Shown here: one piece after another, positions 1 through 10,497 of the stretch
Numbering within the stretch: position 1 is the stretch's first letter
Layout: every line of letters starts with the position of its first letter
Assembly: GCF_036884655.1 (NCBI RefSeq)
Contig: NC_088355.1
Span: forward strand, 41,097,001-41,161,000
Source of the DNA: Musa acuminata AAA Group
Taxonomy: Eukaryota; Streptophyta; Magnoliopsida; Zingiberales; Musaceae
DNA: 64,000 nucleotides
Reading direction: 5' to 3'
The notes under the pieces: generated by a model
Databases searched by the model: none
Seen by the model: only the letters and a program-made list of their open reading frames with translations
Told to the model about the DNA's origin: nothing
Position numbers and translations under genes: made by a program

Positions 1-200
1 CGGCGGTCGTCACCGGGAAACCGGTTGGTGAGGACGTAGCGAACGTAAAGGCGGACGAAGACGATGACCGCCACGACCAATGCTAGCAAGACGAGAACTG
101 TCGAGAGGATGCTGGTTCTGATGCTGTGGCCATCTTCCGATGGGTAGTCCGGTGGGCCGATGCCGTTGCCATTGCCGCCGGCCGGTGGGGCGTAGGACAT
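1..200 (-). CDS. ATL-like RING-H2 E3 ligase, N-terminal fragment (3' end outside window)
   Basis: Read on the minus strand from ATG at 198-200, the frame stays open to the window edge (66 codons). It gives a short Gly/Pro-rich N-terminus, one strong hydrophobic segment at about residues 28-47 (STVLVLLALVVAVIVFVRLY), then a basic stretch, RYVLTNRF. A single N-terminal membrane anchor followed by a [L/I]Y-R-Y type basic stretch is the usual start of plant ATL RING-H2 ubiquitin ligases. The GLD motif and RING-H2 finger that would prove the family lie outside the window, so the enzyme call is an inference. ATL genes are usually intronless, which fits the uninterrupted frame. Confidence 0.6.
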   Translation of the reverse strand, partial: MSYAPPAGGNGNGIGPPDYPSEDGHSIRTSILSTVLVLLALVVAVIVFVRLYVRYVLTNRFPGDDR

Positions 201-1861
201 GGTGTTGTTGGGTTGAGGGTGGTCGATGGTTGCCTTTGTGTGTGTGCGGGAGTCCAACTCCTCCCTTTGTACTGTTAATATTCTACTGTCAGGGAAGTCG
301 CTGTACACCGATCCAACCGGAGTTGCATTGACTAAACTGTGAATGAATGAAACTTCAGACGCAGACGTTGATGTCATCGTCATTGACCGAAGATTTAGGG
401 AGAGAGAGAGGAAACCAACATTGTTCTTCGATTCCGGAGCGTCTGATAACATCTGGACGGCAGATAAGTCGTCGCCCATTTGGTAACGCAACCTGTGAAA
501 GGTCGGAGAGCGACGATGCGTCGGTATGGTGGCTATGTTTGAGTGTTTGAACGACTGTACTGCCTTTGGAATATATAAAAGAAAATATCCTGATTGAATT
601 GGGGCATAAAATAGGTTCGATTAAACTATCGTAAGATTAAATGATCTTATCAGTACTCTCGACCAAGGTGCAGACGTCAAGCTCTCCTAGGGATTTGATT
701 CTCATACTTTTCAATCAATGTGAGACTAAATGATCTTGTCACCTACTAACTTGTAGGAAGTCAATTCCTTGAATTTGCTTCTTCATCCAAAAAGAACATA
801 AGCTTAATCATACTATTATACAAAATAAATTTAATATTAAAATTTAAAATTAATTAGATATGTAGGTAGATATTTTTATTTGATCCAAGAATAATACACT
901 TTGTAGTTCCATCGGTAGAACACAATAACACTGATATAAAAAAAATTAATTTAAATTTTTTTTATTTTTTATTAGAAAATTATAAATGTTAGAATAGAGA
1001 TCAAGAGAATCTTTTAAGAAATCTTAATATAACTACACAATATAAACCCATAATCTAACATGAAAAGCATCAATCAGAAAGAATAGACACAACAGCAGTG
1101 ATGGATTGGCGATAAGGACATATCGATCTCTTTGTCAAAGGCTCGGCGCTGCTCTATTATTACACCCAATATATTCATCGAGGAAGGGAAAAAGATGCCG
1201 CAGTTGGGTCCTCACCCCGTCTGCGCAACACAGAAAGGATAGGAGGCAATACTCTCGCACGATAAGAATGATCGGCCTATTGGCGTCAAGATTCCTTGAC
1301 AGGGTGGCACAGCAAGAATTCCAGGAAGCATCACTCAAACGCAGTAGTACCATGCTATCTCTCTTCCTTTTCCCTTTCGCTGGAAGAGAGACTCGTACTC
1401 GATCGGGATCTCGACATGGGACAGGACCTGCAATCATGGAAGACATTACTGTAATCCTTTGTGGTGGTCTGAGGAAGTTAAAGAGAGGTCCTCTGGCTAC
1501 TTTATCTTTTTTTACACATCACGAGGCATGATATAGCGTCGGACGCAGGACGGAGACCACTCGGTTCCAATCATAAACTACAAGACATTTCATGCCCTGC
1601 CGTCATCAGTAGGTGCTACAGTGCCTTGCTGAATCTTTGCCTCCTCCTCCTCCGCCAAGTTTAGAGAAAGAAACCAAACAACAGTAGTAAAGGGAAGATG
1701 AAAGAAACTGTGCTCGAAACTTCAATCGAGAGAACAAGGAAAAACAAACAAACAAAAATTGAGTTGGTTTGATCAACAATTGGGGATGGATGCATGAAAA
1801 GTCCAGTGTTGCATGTGTTTACTTTTGTTGGGATGCAGCTACTTCGTGCGGATGATTGGAC
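201..1861. other. Intergenic region between ATL-like and TCP genes
   Basis: Contains the presumed promoter and leader of the ATL-like gene and the 3' flank of the TCP gene. From about 780 to 1080 it is strongly AT-rich. The open frames here, including 142-codon and 104-codon frames on opposite strands around 1106-1531, have no recognisable domain and overlap each other. No gene is supported. Confidence 0.5.
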
Positions 1862-2974
1862 TCATTGATTGTTCTCTTTCCATTTCTGCCATTGGCGAGA
1901 AGCAGAGGAAGCAGCCTGTAGGTCGTTGGCAATGGCATTATGAGGCTCTTCGCCCTGAACTCGTTCTGGAATATGGAATCCGGAGAAACCGGCGTAGCTT
2001 TCGGATGTGAACACATCGGCCGCGGCTGATGCCAGTGACGGATGGAACGCTGTAGGGCTCGTCCAAGCACGAAGGGAAGGCAGATTACCGGACCCAAGGG
2101 GTTCCCTCCGAGTGCAATGCTGGACTTGGGCGTTGACCAGACGCGGCGCCGCTGACTCCGGTGGCAGTGCGCCATTGTACGAGAACTCTCCGGCGCCGCT
2201 GCCATCGGCCGCATTCCACCATCCCATTCTCTCCTTATTCACGGGACACGTCGCCCAAGTGGTGGCGTGAGCCAAGTTGGTTGTGCCAGAGCAAAAGAAG
2301 TGCTGGGTTGATTCAGGACTCGGGTGGTGGTGATCTCGAAAGGTTGGGTCGTGGAAGGACTGGAGAGAGAGACGAAGGTCTTGAGGTCGGCCGCAGGCGT
2401 GCAAGAGTAGGTCGGGTGTGTAATCGTGGTACGTCATCCCGTGGCTTGAAGGCGACGATGCAGTGGCTGTGACGGTCGGGAAAGGCTTGACGAGATCGTC
2501 GATGGCATCACCATCTAGCGAAGGAGGGATTAAGCTATCACTGCTGCTGCCGAAACCATAGCCCACGGACGCAACTGCTCCTGCGTCGGACATGGGCAGC
2601 TCGATTGAATCGTGACCGACGGGGGTGTCTTGCAGGGGAAGCTCATGGACGGTGCATCGGTCGACGGGTTGGTGGCGGCGGGAAAGGTCCGCGAGCTGGT
2701 CTATGGCGGTCTTGGCATTCTGCATGAGCCAGTCGACGGCCTTGCTGGGGCGGTCGTAGCCGAGGCGATCCTGGACGTCGTAGAACTGGATGGCGGTGTG
2801 GGCGGCGAGGCGGACGCGCCGGTCCCTCACGCCTTTGGCGGTGTACACCTTGCTGTGCCGGTCCTTCCGCCCTGTGGACCGAACAATATGGCCCCCGGGG
2901 ACCTCTATCAGCTCTCCGGTGCACCGTCGCTGACAATGCTGCTTGTAGCAGTCGCGGTTGCCCTCCTCCATCAA
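1862..2974 (-). CDS. CIN-class (class II) TCP transcription factor, TCP4-like
   Basis: Single-exon gene of 370 codons. The TCP domain spans about residues 27-93: basic region [20 protein letters not shown], then helix-loop-helix with [22 protein letters not shown] and [20 protein letters not shown]. The C-terminus has the TCP3/TCP4-type motif [17 protein letters not shown] followed by SSASRQW. No R domain was seen. These are nuclear DNA-binding factors that bind GGNCCC-type sites and promote the exit from proliferation during leaf growth. The C-terminal segment [15 protein letters not shown] aligns with the region of TCP4 relatives that encodes the miR319 target (RGPLQS...RAW), but it has changed; see the separate entry. 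ATG at 2974 gives a normal family N-terminus (MMEEGNRD, then [11 protein letters not shown]). Confidence 0.93.
   Translation of the reverse strand: MMEEGNRDCYKQHCQRRCTGELIEVPGGHIVRSTGRKDRHSKVYTAKGVRDRRVRLAAHTAIQFYDVQDRLGYDRPSKAVDWLMQNAKTAIDQLADLSRRHQPVDRCTVHELPLQDTPVGHDSIELPMSDAGAVASVGYGFGSSSDSLIPPSLDGDAIDDLVKPFPTVTATASSPSSHGMTYHDYTPDLLLHACGRPQDLRLSLQSFHDPTFRDHHHPSPESTQHFFCSGTTNLAHATTWATCPVNKERMGWWNAADGSGAGEFSYNGALPPESAAPRLVNAQVQHCTRREPLGSGNLPSLRAWTSPTAFHPSLASAAADVFTSESYAGFSGFHIPERVQGEEPHNAIANDLQAASSASRQWQKWKENNQ
2088..2107 (-). promoter_or_regulatory. Decayed miR319 target site in TCP coding sequence
   Basis: On the minus strand this reads AGGGAACCCCTTGGGTCCGG. Its position in the protein (codons for R-E-P-L-G-S) is exactly where CIN-TCP genes carry the miR319 site (R-G-P-L-Q-S). 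Compared with the usual target AGGGGACCCCTTCAGTCCAA, bases 5, 13, 14, 19 and 20 differ. Against miR319 this leaves G:U wobbles at miRNA positions 1, 2 and 7 and a mismatch at position 8. The alignment uses the miR319 sequence from memory. Regulation by miR319 is therefore likely weakened. Confidence 0.6.
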
Positions 2975-4241
2975 AGACGGACGAAGGGGAAGTAGTAGCG
3001 TCGCTTTGGGGTCTGCTAACGAATCTGTCGTGGGTTATACATTCGAAGCAGTCGGTACTTTAATTTCTTCCTTCTCGGGTTCTTGAGATTGAGTCGTGCT
3101 GCTTCTGCGCCGGAGCGTCTCCTTCTTCAATTCCATGAATTGGTTTCCTTGGCTTCACACGCGCGCGCGCGCGCACGGAGGTAAGTGTTAAGAGGCCGGA
3201 AGAGGAAGAGGAGGATTGCAGTAGGTGAGCGGCTGGCGGTGGCAGACAAGAGACAGAGATGATGAAGGACGGTAGCAGCTCAGCGGCCACCTCCAAAACC
3301 TCAAGTAAATGCACAGCGCTGCATCAGACGCAGGCCATCCACCAGCTAGGGCGATAAAAAAAGAAGAGAAATTACAAACGCCTGCATCCATTCCTCCTCC
3401 TCCTCATCATCTTTCGCTTTCTGTCTCTGAATCTGGACAACGACTCCGTCCAGCTTTTTGGTTCTTTCATTCCTTTATTGCGGCTGGCTCTGCCAAAAGG
3501 AGCCATCCCATTGCAATTCCTGCTCCCCATCCCTTTCAATCTAATCACCACACACGCACCTAAACTAACCCCAAAAAGAAAATATCTTGTCAATTGAGCT
3601 TCCACTCTTCTCTATCTTCTGGTTTTACTCTCATCAAATTCATCCTCCTCCTTCTCCTCCTCCTCCTCCTCTAGTTGTAGGTGTCACGTTGGTGCACCAC
3701 ACCATCCACTTCATCCAGATCGTTCAACCTACAGATCTGACCATCTATAGCTGTGAGCTTTTGGGGAGTGGGAGAGAGATGCATGTGAAACAGGCTTTAG
3801 CTGTGTGATTAACCTACGGCAAAAGTAGGAGCTGGCATTGGGGAGTGCGGGGGACAATTATTGAGGAGAAAGGAGGGGGAAACAAGAGGGGAATTCTCCG
3901 AGAGGAGTCGTTATCTTCCCCGAAATCGACGTGCATGAGGTCAAGTGGGGCAACTGGACGGCTTTGGAGCGACGCCATGCCCGCCTCCATCTGACAGAGC
4001 ACACACGCCACGCCACGCCACGCCACGCCACGCCCGCTACATGTCGAAGAGAAGCACTCGGGGAAGACGAGGGATCAAAGTCGATCCGCCGTTACTTAGT
4101 AACATCATCGTGTTCCTCCCGGCGATCCCCCTGAGGTACATCCGATACTCGATACAAGTCCAAACCTGCAACTTAGCTCAGCAAGCATAAATATTGATTG
4201 ATAGCTTTGAATCCGCTGACACAGTCTCGATCAAATTTGGG
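2975..4241. other. TCP leader and promoter region; no gene seen
   Basis: Upstream of the minus-strand TCP start. Holds a (CG)n tract at 3158-3176 flanked by CA/TG, pyrimidine-rich stretches near 3395-3415 and 3645-3672 (CTCCTC repeats), and a short CACGC array at 4007-4035. Open frames of 60-127 codons here are low-complexity or antisense shadows. The leader and promoter of the TCP gene are expected here, but the transcription start cannot be located. Confidence 0.45.
3158..3176. repeat. (CG)n dinucleotide tract
   Basis: Alternating CACGCGCGCG...GCAC of about 19 bp, about 185 bp upstream of the TCP start codon. Such alternating purine-pyrimidine tracts can adopt Z-DNA and are rare in plant DNA, where CpG decays. 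Confidence 0.8.
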
Positions 4242-4420
4242 AACAACATTACGAGATCGCCTTTAAGTGAAAGGGATCGAAAGAGAGGAAGATCTTCATC
4301 TTTGTGAGAGATATGCTTTTTCCAATATTAATCAACAATGCTACGAGGTTGCCTATAAGTGAAAGGGATCGAAAGAGAAAAATGTCTTCATCTCGGAGAG
4401 AGGTAGGTTTTCCAACTTAG
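4242..4420. repeat. Direct tandem duplication, about 92-bp unit
   Basis: Two adjacent copies (about 4242-4333 and 4334-4420) share AAGTGAAAGGGATCGAAAGA and then a CTTCATCT block at equivalent places, with scattered substitutions. No coding potential was seen. Confidence 0.7.
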
Positions 4421-4950
4421 CTCAGCAACCCAAAGCCTAGAAGCTTAATGCAACATCACTCGGCTCGACATAGCCGGGATTCTCTTTTCGTGGTTACAAT
4501 TGATATTTTTATTTTATTTTTTATGTTTTCATATTTATTTTAGTTTCATAATATGGTGATTCAAATTTTCTTTTATGTTTTTCTAAATTAGATGTCAGTT
4601 TCCTATAGCCAATAAATTATTAAAAGGATTTCTCATATATCTTATATTTTTAAGTGATTCTACTACTTTGATCTCGAATGGATTAATAGTGATGAATAAT
4701 TTAACATAGAAAAGATCCTAAAATATTTATGTGATCAGTAGATTTGCTCCACTACAAGCATTAACATTCTGTTGATAAGCACATGTAATTATTATTTAAT
4801 ATGCTTTAATTAATATGAATTTAAGGTTAATTATTATTATTTTTATAATATTTTAATTTTTTTTATAAAAAAAATATATATTAAAATTTAATTTAATAAG
4901 AAGCATCAAATTATGGGTATGACTTGAGTTAAATTGATTAATTAAACTAG
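4421..4950. other. AT-rich intergenic spacer
   Basis: Mostly A/T with poly-T and poly-A runs. No open frame, repeat family or regulatory element was recognised. Confidence 0.5.
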
Positions 4951-5325
4951 TCCATGTGGCCAAGTTATTACATATGGTCAGACATAGCATAGCCTATGTG
5001 ACATGATATAGTCAAATCCATGTGGTCAGGCATGATGGCTCGATCATAGTAACTAGGTATGACTCAATCCATATGGTCAGGTATAACTCAACTCATGTGG
5101 TTAGACATGATCTAGTCCATATGATCAGATACAATCTAACCTATATGATTGAGTACTATTTGACCCATGTAATTAGGCATGACCCATCTCATGTGAATAG
5201 GTACAATGCAACCCATGTAGCAAGGTACAATATAACCTATATGGCCAAGCACAACTTCATCTCATGTGGCTAGGCTATGGTAAGACATGGCCTAAACCAT
5301 ATGACAAAGCACAACCCAACTCACA
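4951..5325. repeat. Degenerate 24-bp minisatellite
   Basis: About 14-15 diverged copies of a 24-bp unit of the type CATGTGGTYAGGYATRAYYY plus a few bases, in strict 24-bp register between about 5060 and 5260. Because 24 is a multiple of 3, the array yields an apparent 83-codon frame with an 8-residue period (HVxRYNxT). This is a consequence of the repeat and not evidence for a gene. Confidence 0.8.
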
Positions 5326-5889
5326 AGTAGTGTAGCCTAAGTTAGCGGTAGAGTTCAATCCAACTAGTGAATGAGGCTCAATCTAATCCATGAAGGTAGG
5401 CTTGTATAGTCATATAATTAGCATTAAACATATCATCACCTTTTTATCTAACCCAATATACTTCAACCTAACCTGTTACTTATGATAGGATAGGTATGTG
5501 CGACATATATGTGACCCATAAGTGAGTCGATTCAATTTGAATTAATACTATGCGATATAATCTAATTTCTTTTATCTTTATTAGTTTGAGCTCGTTGGAT
5601 TGATTCTAAACCAACTTGACTAATCTAAATCTCTTTGACCTAATTAAAATTAATCAAATATAAGATGATTTCAAACCAATTGTATAAGGATTTGTGATTA
5701 GTTCAAACCAACTTAGAATAATCTTTCTGCCTACAATCACATTTGCAGTACTACTCACCGCGCTATTAAGTGACCTTGAAAAGCACTATTCATTGATTGA
5801 TTCATAGGGAAAAGTCAGTGGACACGCAAAGCTGTGCTGGTTTTGCTGGATGAATCATCCCTTACTCACCATTAATTAGCTACTTATCT
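5326..5889. other. Intergenic spacer
   Basis: AT-rich sequence between the 24-bp array and the LTR-like units. Nothing gene-like seen. Confidence 0.4.
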
Positions 5890-6565
5890 CTCATGCCGGT
5901 TCACCTACCACCATTACTAGCGGAGTATATTGGGCATAGCGCATCCCGATATGCCCCGCTACTAATAATCGTTATATGTTATTAAGATCATAAAATAATC
6001 AATTGATTCAAAATGATCAAGTGGTTCACCTAATCTTATCTTAGGCCAGTCAATAAGAATGCTCAAGAATCAAGTATAAAAAAGAATCCATCAGCTTACG
6101 CTGAGGGGAGACTCTCTACACACTGACTTAGTCATATAACTTACACAATTAATTTCTCCCCTTCGTTGACTTAAGTATCGGAGGGCAACACCCAGCACCA
6201 GCCTATCATGTAAGATCGATCAGGAGGCGACCCCGCTGTCAGGATGCTGCCACACAGCTACGAGATGAAAAATCATCTTGAGGACACCCGGATGACCTAG
6301 TCCTAAAGAGGAACCTTGCAACAAGGAAGATCCCAGATCGTTTACCCGGTCATCTCAAATCGGGTCCTCACCAACATAACGACTTCTGATCGGACCACTT
6401 ACGTAGTCTTACCTCACCAAGTCTCCCACATTAGTCAGGAAGAGACACTTGGGTGAGCTTGTACTTTTGGCAATGGATCAACCGTACCGACTCATCAGTC
6501 GACGGTACTCATGATACCATCGTTTTACCTCATGCTAGCTCACCTACAACCAAGGTCGACACTTA
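5890..6565 (+). mobile_element. LTR-like unit 1 (degenerate LTR retrotransposon LTR)
   Basis: Shows LTR promoter architecture: a TATA-type box AAGTATAAAAAAG near 6072, then CTCTCTACACACTGACTTAG, then GTTGACTTAAGTATCGGAGG near 6165-6185. The last is the R/U5-type motif I associate with plant gypsy LTRs. The next 650 bp repeat the same order of elements. Boundaries (TG...CA ends) could not be fixed because of divergence. No internal protein domains are attached. Confidence 0.55.
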
Positions 6566-7200
6566 AGTAGGGCTCTAGGTCACCAACCCCAAAATGGCAT
6601 TGCAGTGCATCTCGATGTGCCCTGCTGATAATAACTGTCCTACCTTATCAATATTAGAGAATGATCAAGTGATTCACCTAGTCTTATCTCAGGCCAGCCA
6701 GTAAGAAGGCTTAGGAATCAAGTATAAAAAGAAACACATCGGCTCATACTGAGGGGGGGACTCTCTACACACTAACTTAGTTATACAACTTACACTGTTA
6801 TCTTCTCCCTTTTGCTGACTTAAGTATCGGAGAGGTTGTACCGGGTAACCCCCGGTGTTGGTCTATCATGTAGGGTCATCGACGATCAAGAGGTGATCCC
6901 GCTGTCAGAATATAGCCACGTAGCTACGAGACAAAAAATCACCTCGAGAACACCCAGACGACCTAGCCCTAAGGAAGAACAATGCAACAAGGAAGATCTC
7001 AAACTGTCTACCCGATCATCTTGAACCGGGTCTTCCCCAACAAAATGACTTTTGATCGGACCGCCTACGTGGTCTCACCTCACCGATTCTCCTATGCCAA
7101 TTAGGAAGATGTGAGTCTGCACCTTCGACAGCGACCAGTCACACCGACTCTTGAGTCAATGGTACGCATAACATCATCACCCAATTCACCCGTAAGTCAC
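6566..7200 (+). mobile_element. LTR-like unit 2, tandem to unit 1
   Basis: A second diverged copy with AAGTATAAAAAG near 6720, CTCTCTACACACTAACTTAG near 6761 and GCTGACTTAAGTATCGGAGA near 6814, offset about 650-665 bp from unit 1. The downstream blocks shared with unit 1 (CTACGAGA, CACCCGGATGACCTAG-like, GATCGGACC) keep the same order. Two LTRs back to back without an internal domain suggest unequal recombination or nested decay. Confidence 0.55.
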
Positions 7201-7530
7201 CCATGTCAACATGCCATGGGGACGAGTAGTGAGTGACCTGGTCCTGTGAGTCTTGTAAGCGGCGTTTGACCTTCCGTCGTCTTCGAAAGCCGCAACGCTT
7301 CTCGGCATGAAAAGATCCCCATCGATACGTGAGCTGCTTGTACTCGAGAACGATACGTGAGCTGCTTGGCTATTACTTTATTCTTTGCTCGTTTACACAA
7401 TGATAAATGGCTTTCAGAAACTAATGGCGCACAACGCGACAGTTATTGGTTTTTGCGTAACTGTTGTCGCTGATAGTTACTAAGATTTCCCATCTCGCTG
7501 TTCCGTTGAGAAAAAGTCTTCCTCCTAACC

Positions 7531-7540
7531 TATATAAATA
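7531..7540 (+). promoter_or_regulatory. TATA box of first CLE gene
   Basis: TATATAAATA lies 81 bp upstream of the CLE ATG at 7612, a normal TATA-to-start distance for a short plant leader. Confidence 0.65.
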
Positions 7541-7611
7541 GGGAGCGTCATGAACGTTATCTTCCTCGTTTCATTCTTTCATTTCCGGGTCTGCGGACAA
7601 GGAGGGTTCTC

Positions 7612-7833
7612 ATGGCAAGCAACATCGTAAGGTTTTGTTTCTGTCTCGTATTGTTGATATCCACGTGTTGGAGATCGGAGTCACGGGTGCTTCTGCATCG
7701 AACGCTGCCGACGAGCCGTGGAAGCTCGAGAGTAGGATCAGCGAGAGGGGAGACGGCGGCTGGAACAGGGAGTCCTGCTGTTTACGAGCAACATAGGCTT
7801 AGCCCCGGCGGACCAGACCCTAAGCATCATTAA
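7612..7833 (+). CDS. CLE signalling peptide precursor (RLSPGGPDPKHH type)
   Basis: Intronless 73-codon preproprotein. Residues 1-24 form a secretion signal (hydrophobic core IVRFCFCLVLLISTCW). A variable Arg/Gly/Ser-rich middle follows. The extreme C-terminus carries the 12-residue CLE motif RLSPGGPDPKHH at residues 62-73, directly before the stop. This matches the CLE1-CLE7 class of A-type peptides. Precursors of this family are secreted, cleaved and hydroxyproline-modified, and they signal through CLV1/BAM-type receptor kinases; roles in root and nitrogen or meristem signalling are known for relatives. The ATG is the first after the TATA box at 7531 and gives a proper signal peptide. A second CLE gene of a different motif class lies 2.4 kb downstream on the same strand. 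Confidence 0.93.
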   Translation: MASNIVRFCFCLVLLISTCWRSESRVLLHRTLPTSRGSSRVGSARGETAAGTGSPAVYEQHRLSPGGPDPKHH

Positions 7834-10272
7834 TCGAAATCTCGCTGTTCTGTTCCTGTCGATGGAAATCCTCTCTCCACTTTGATATCACACTCTACTT
7901 TATCAGTTTCACTCCCTAAACATTCTCAACATCTGTCGACTTATTACTATCGCAGTACAAATATAGTGTGAGAACTGAGACATTAATCCAACTGCGATCA
8001 TAATTTGTGACATTGAGTGCTGCTGGTTTTGAGCTTCAAGGCGTTGACTTTTGTGGTACCGTTTGAGACGACAGCAGGTGAGGGCATGAATCCGGACTCT
8101 CCAAACAAAACTCAATTGCTCCCGACGTTGTTGACATGAGTTCTACGCAGGTGAACGACACTACTCACAGCAAATACAGCATTTGGATTAGAAACCGAGT
8201 CCGAACCATATAGATATTTGGATCTAATTTCCTATCTTTACACGCTCTACGTTAGGAATGATACGATATTCGAATTAGAACGTCTATGTTCTTAAAAGAG
8301 TTCGTCATTTTCTTTCCTCGCCGAATTATTGTCACATACAGTATGGATATTCTTATTTCTCAACAAAGATAGGCAGCTTTGTGGCCGATAACACATGCAG
8401 GAAGAACTCCAATGAGGTCCAAATTGCAGAGACATTAAATGGCCAATCCTTGAACGGTAGAAAAAAATTGTTTCATCCTTGCATGATTGCATCCAAAATG
8501 GCGGCTACGAAAGGCCTCACTCTGCGCCTAAAATACAGTCTCTTAAACAGTAGACAATGCCCTTTTTTTGTGTTTGCATAATTAGTCAATCGATCAGCTG
8601 CTGGATTTACTTTTCTTGTGCGCATACATTGGGATGTATCAGACATGTATTCGTTTACTGTCTTTGAAGCAAAATGGTAGTGTTTTCATTACACTGCTGA
8701 CGAGTCCTTGCGAAAGGTAGTAGTACACGAATCAGATCCTGTATCACTATGAACTGGAAGAGTGGTGATCTTTAAACTTGATGCCACTGTGATTGGAGAA
8801 GCAGCTCGATCCATGGAACATTAAACGATATTGATCTATATATTTCGTGTGGATTTGATAGCAATATTTCTGCTGCAACTTGATCTCGCGAAGTTCGCAT
8901 GTGTTCGTGCCACTAACATGCTTGTGACGATAGGAGAGGAAGAAGAAGAGCATGTAAGATTGCTGTGATTTGACGTGTGGAGAATGAATATCTTGTGACT
9001 CCCACCTCAAATGTTTTCCTGCGTAGAGTTCATGACTAGATTCTCATGTTTGCCGTTCCACATAGGAGCATATTGAAGTCGAAAACAGCTCCACCTCATT
9101 CCCACAGCCGCCATGAGATATCGTCTGCCCTCACTTCTCAATTCTCTTCAGCTTTGATGTTAAATTAACACCATCAGGTGATAGGTTTTGTCATGCCTCA
9201 CTGAGGACAACCCATACTTCCACTTTAGGTATTCAGAAGCCTATCTCGATAGTTTGGTGGACGTAAACAGATCATATAAATAAATATGATAGAAGAAAAT
9301 AGAGAAACCTTAAACTGAAAACTATTATTAAACATCATCACTATCGATTTCTAACATAAATGGTATTAACTTCAATTCCTCGGATCTAAAAGGAAAGCGT
9401 CGAGGTTAAAAAACCAATGATTTTGATTCGACTGTAGACATTACGTTCATCGATAAAGACAACATGCAAAGAGTCATTATCAACATCTTAAAACATCATT
9501 GCTTGCTTGATAGTCCTCACCTGACTATTAATCGGCCACATTCCACAACACATCTCCATGATCATCACAATGAATCTGCAAAACCTTTCCATATGTAGGA
9601 AGAGTAAACGGATGTTAAGATAAGGTATAAATTCTTCTCATCTACCGTTCTCAATCTGTTCTATTTCTACATTCTATGCTGCCTATTATCTCGGTTACTA
9701 ACATAAGAATCACAGGAAAGTCTCATCACACAGCCGTTTTGGCACGTAAGAGTTTGAAAATGTTGTCCAATTCCTATGATGTTAGATGTTTAGATCCTAA
9801 TACAGCTATGTTGTTAGATGTTTAGATCCTCTTAATCACTTGCAATGATCGATGTATCAGAATACAGCTAAAAGAGCCTCTTAATCACATCCTATGTTGT
9901 TAGATGTTTAGATCAAGTATCTTTTTCTTTCTATCATTTCTACTCAGCCCATACCCCAGATTGTGGTGAACATGCTAAGATGATCGAAGCATGTCCACTT
10001 CCAGTCTCATCCCAGTCCTCGACATTCGAAAGCAGTAGAAGAGGTTGAGGTGGATAGTAGATTTGATATACGGTCCTTTTTCTTTCATTATGGTCATTGA
10101 TCAAGTTTACCTTGATGATATAAATCACATTTGGATAAATACTTATCACCATGACATATGCTTGCAGAGGAAGTGAACCATTACTTTGAGGTTTGCGCCC
10201 ACAGATACAGGAGGTGACGGCGGATTTGAGCTTGTAGGCACTATCATCGATCGAGCGAGCGGGCTTCTTAGC
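7834..10272. other. Intergenic region between the two CLE genes
   Basis: No gene recognised. At about 9777-9916 the string TGTTAGATGTTTAGATC occurs three times, once with one mismatch, with CTCTTAATCAC and ATACAGCTA also repeated, so this is a small local repeat cluster. A TATA-like GATATAAATCAC near 10117 lies about 155 bp before the second CLE start and is a candidate promoter element. Confidence 0.5.
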
Positions 10273-10497
10273 ATGGCCATGGCGGTGGCGGTGATGGTGC
10301 TCGTGCTCCTCCCGGTCGTGGCTTCCGAGCTCACGGCCATGATTGAAGCAAGGCTGATGAGTGACGTCCAGAAGCATGGGATGCAGCAAAGTGGAGGGGG
10401 CGAACCAAGTGCTGCCGTTCACTTCTCGGTGCATCAACGGAGGGGTAACGTGAAAAGAGTAGTCCCCGACGGACCTGACCCTCAACACCAGCGCTAG
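10273..10497 (+). CDS. CLE signalling peptide precursor (RVVPDGPDPQHQ type)
   Basis: Intronless 74-codon preproprotein. The ATG at 10273 was chosen over the in-frame ATG at 10186 because it starts directly at the signal peptide (MAMAVAVMVLVLLPVVAS, likely cut after VAS). The C-terminus has the CLE dodecapeptide RVVPDGPDPQHQ at residues 62-73 plus a final Arg. It is preceded by the basic stretch HQRRGNVK, a typical processing context. R-x-V-P-x-G-P-D-P-x-H resembles the CLV3/CLE25/CLE26 classes, and the final Gln in place of Asn or His is unusual. It is predicted to be a secreted ligand for LRR receptor kinases. A longer frame of 194 codons on the opposite strand has no recognisable domain and is treated as a shadow. 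Confidence 0.82.
   Translation: MAMAVAVMVLVLLPVVASELTAMIEARLMSDVQKHGMQQSGGGEPSAAVHFSVHQRRGNVKRVVPDGPDPQHQR

Noticed and set aside
1106..1531. Open frames of 142 codons (+) and 104 codons (-) on opposite strands
   Set aside because: They overlap each other, lack any domain and show no splice or promoter context. Treated as chance frames.
5022..5273. 83-codon frame with 8-residue period
   Set aside because: Direct product of a 24-bp tandem repeat; no start context or homology.
4951..5325. CRISPR-like regularly spaced repeat
   Set aside because: The repeats are contiguous and diverged with no unique spacers, and the host is a plant nucleus. It is a minisatellite.
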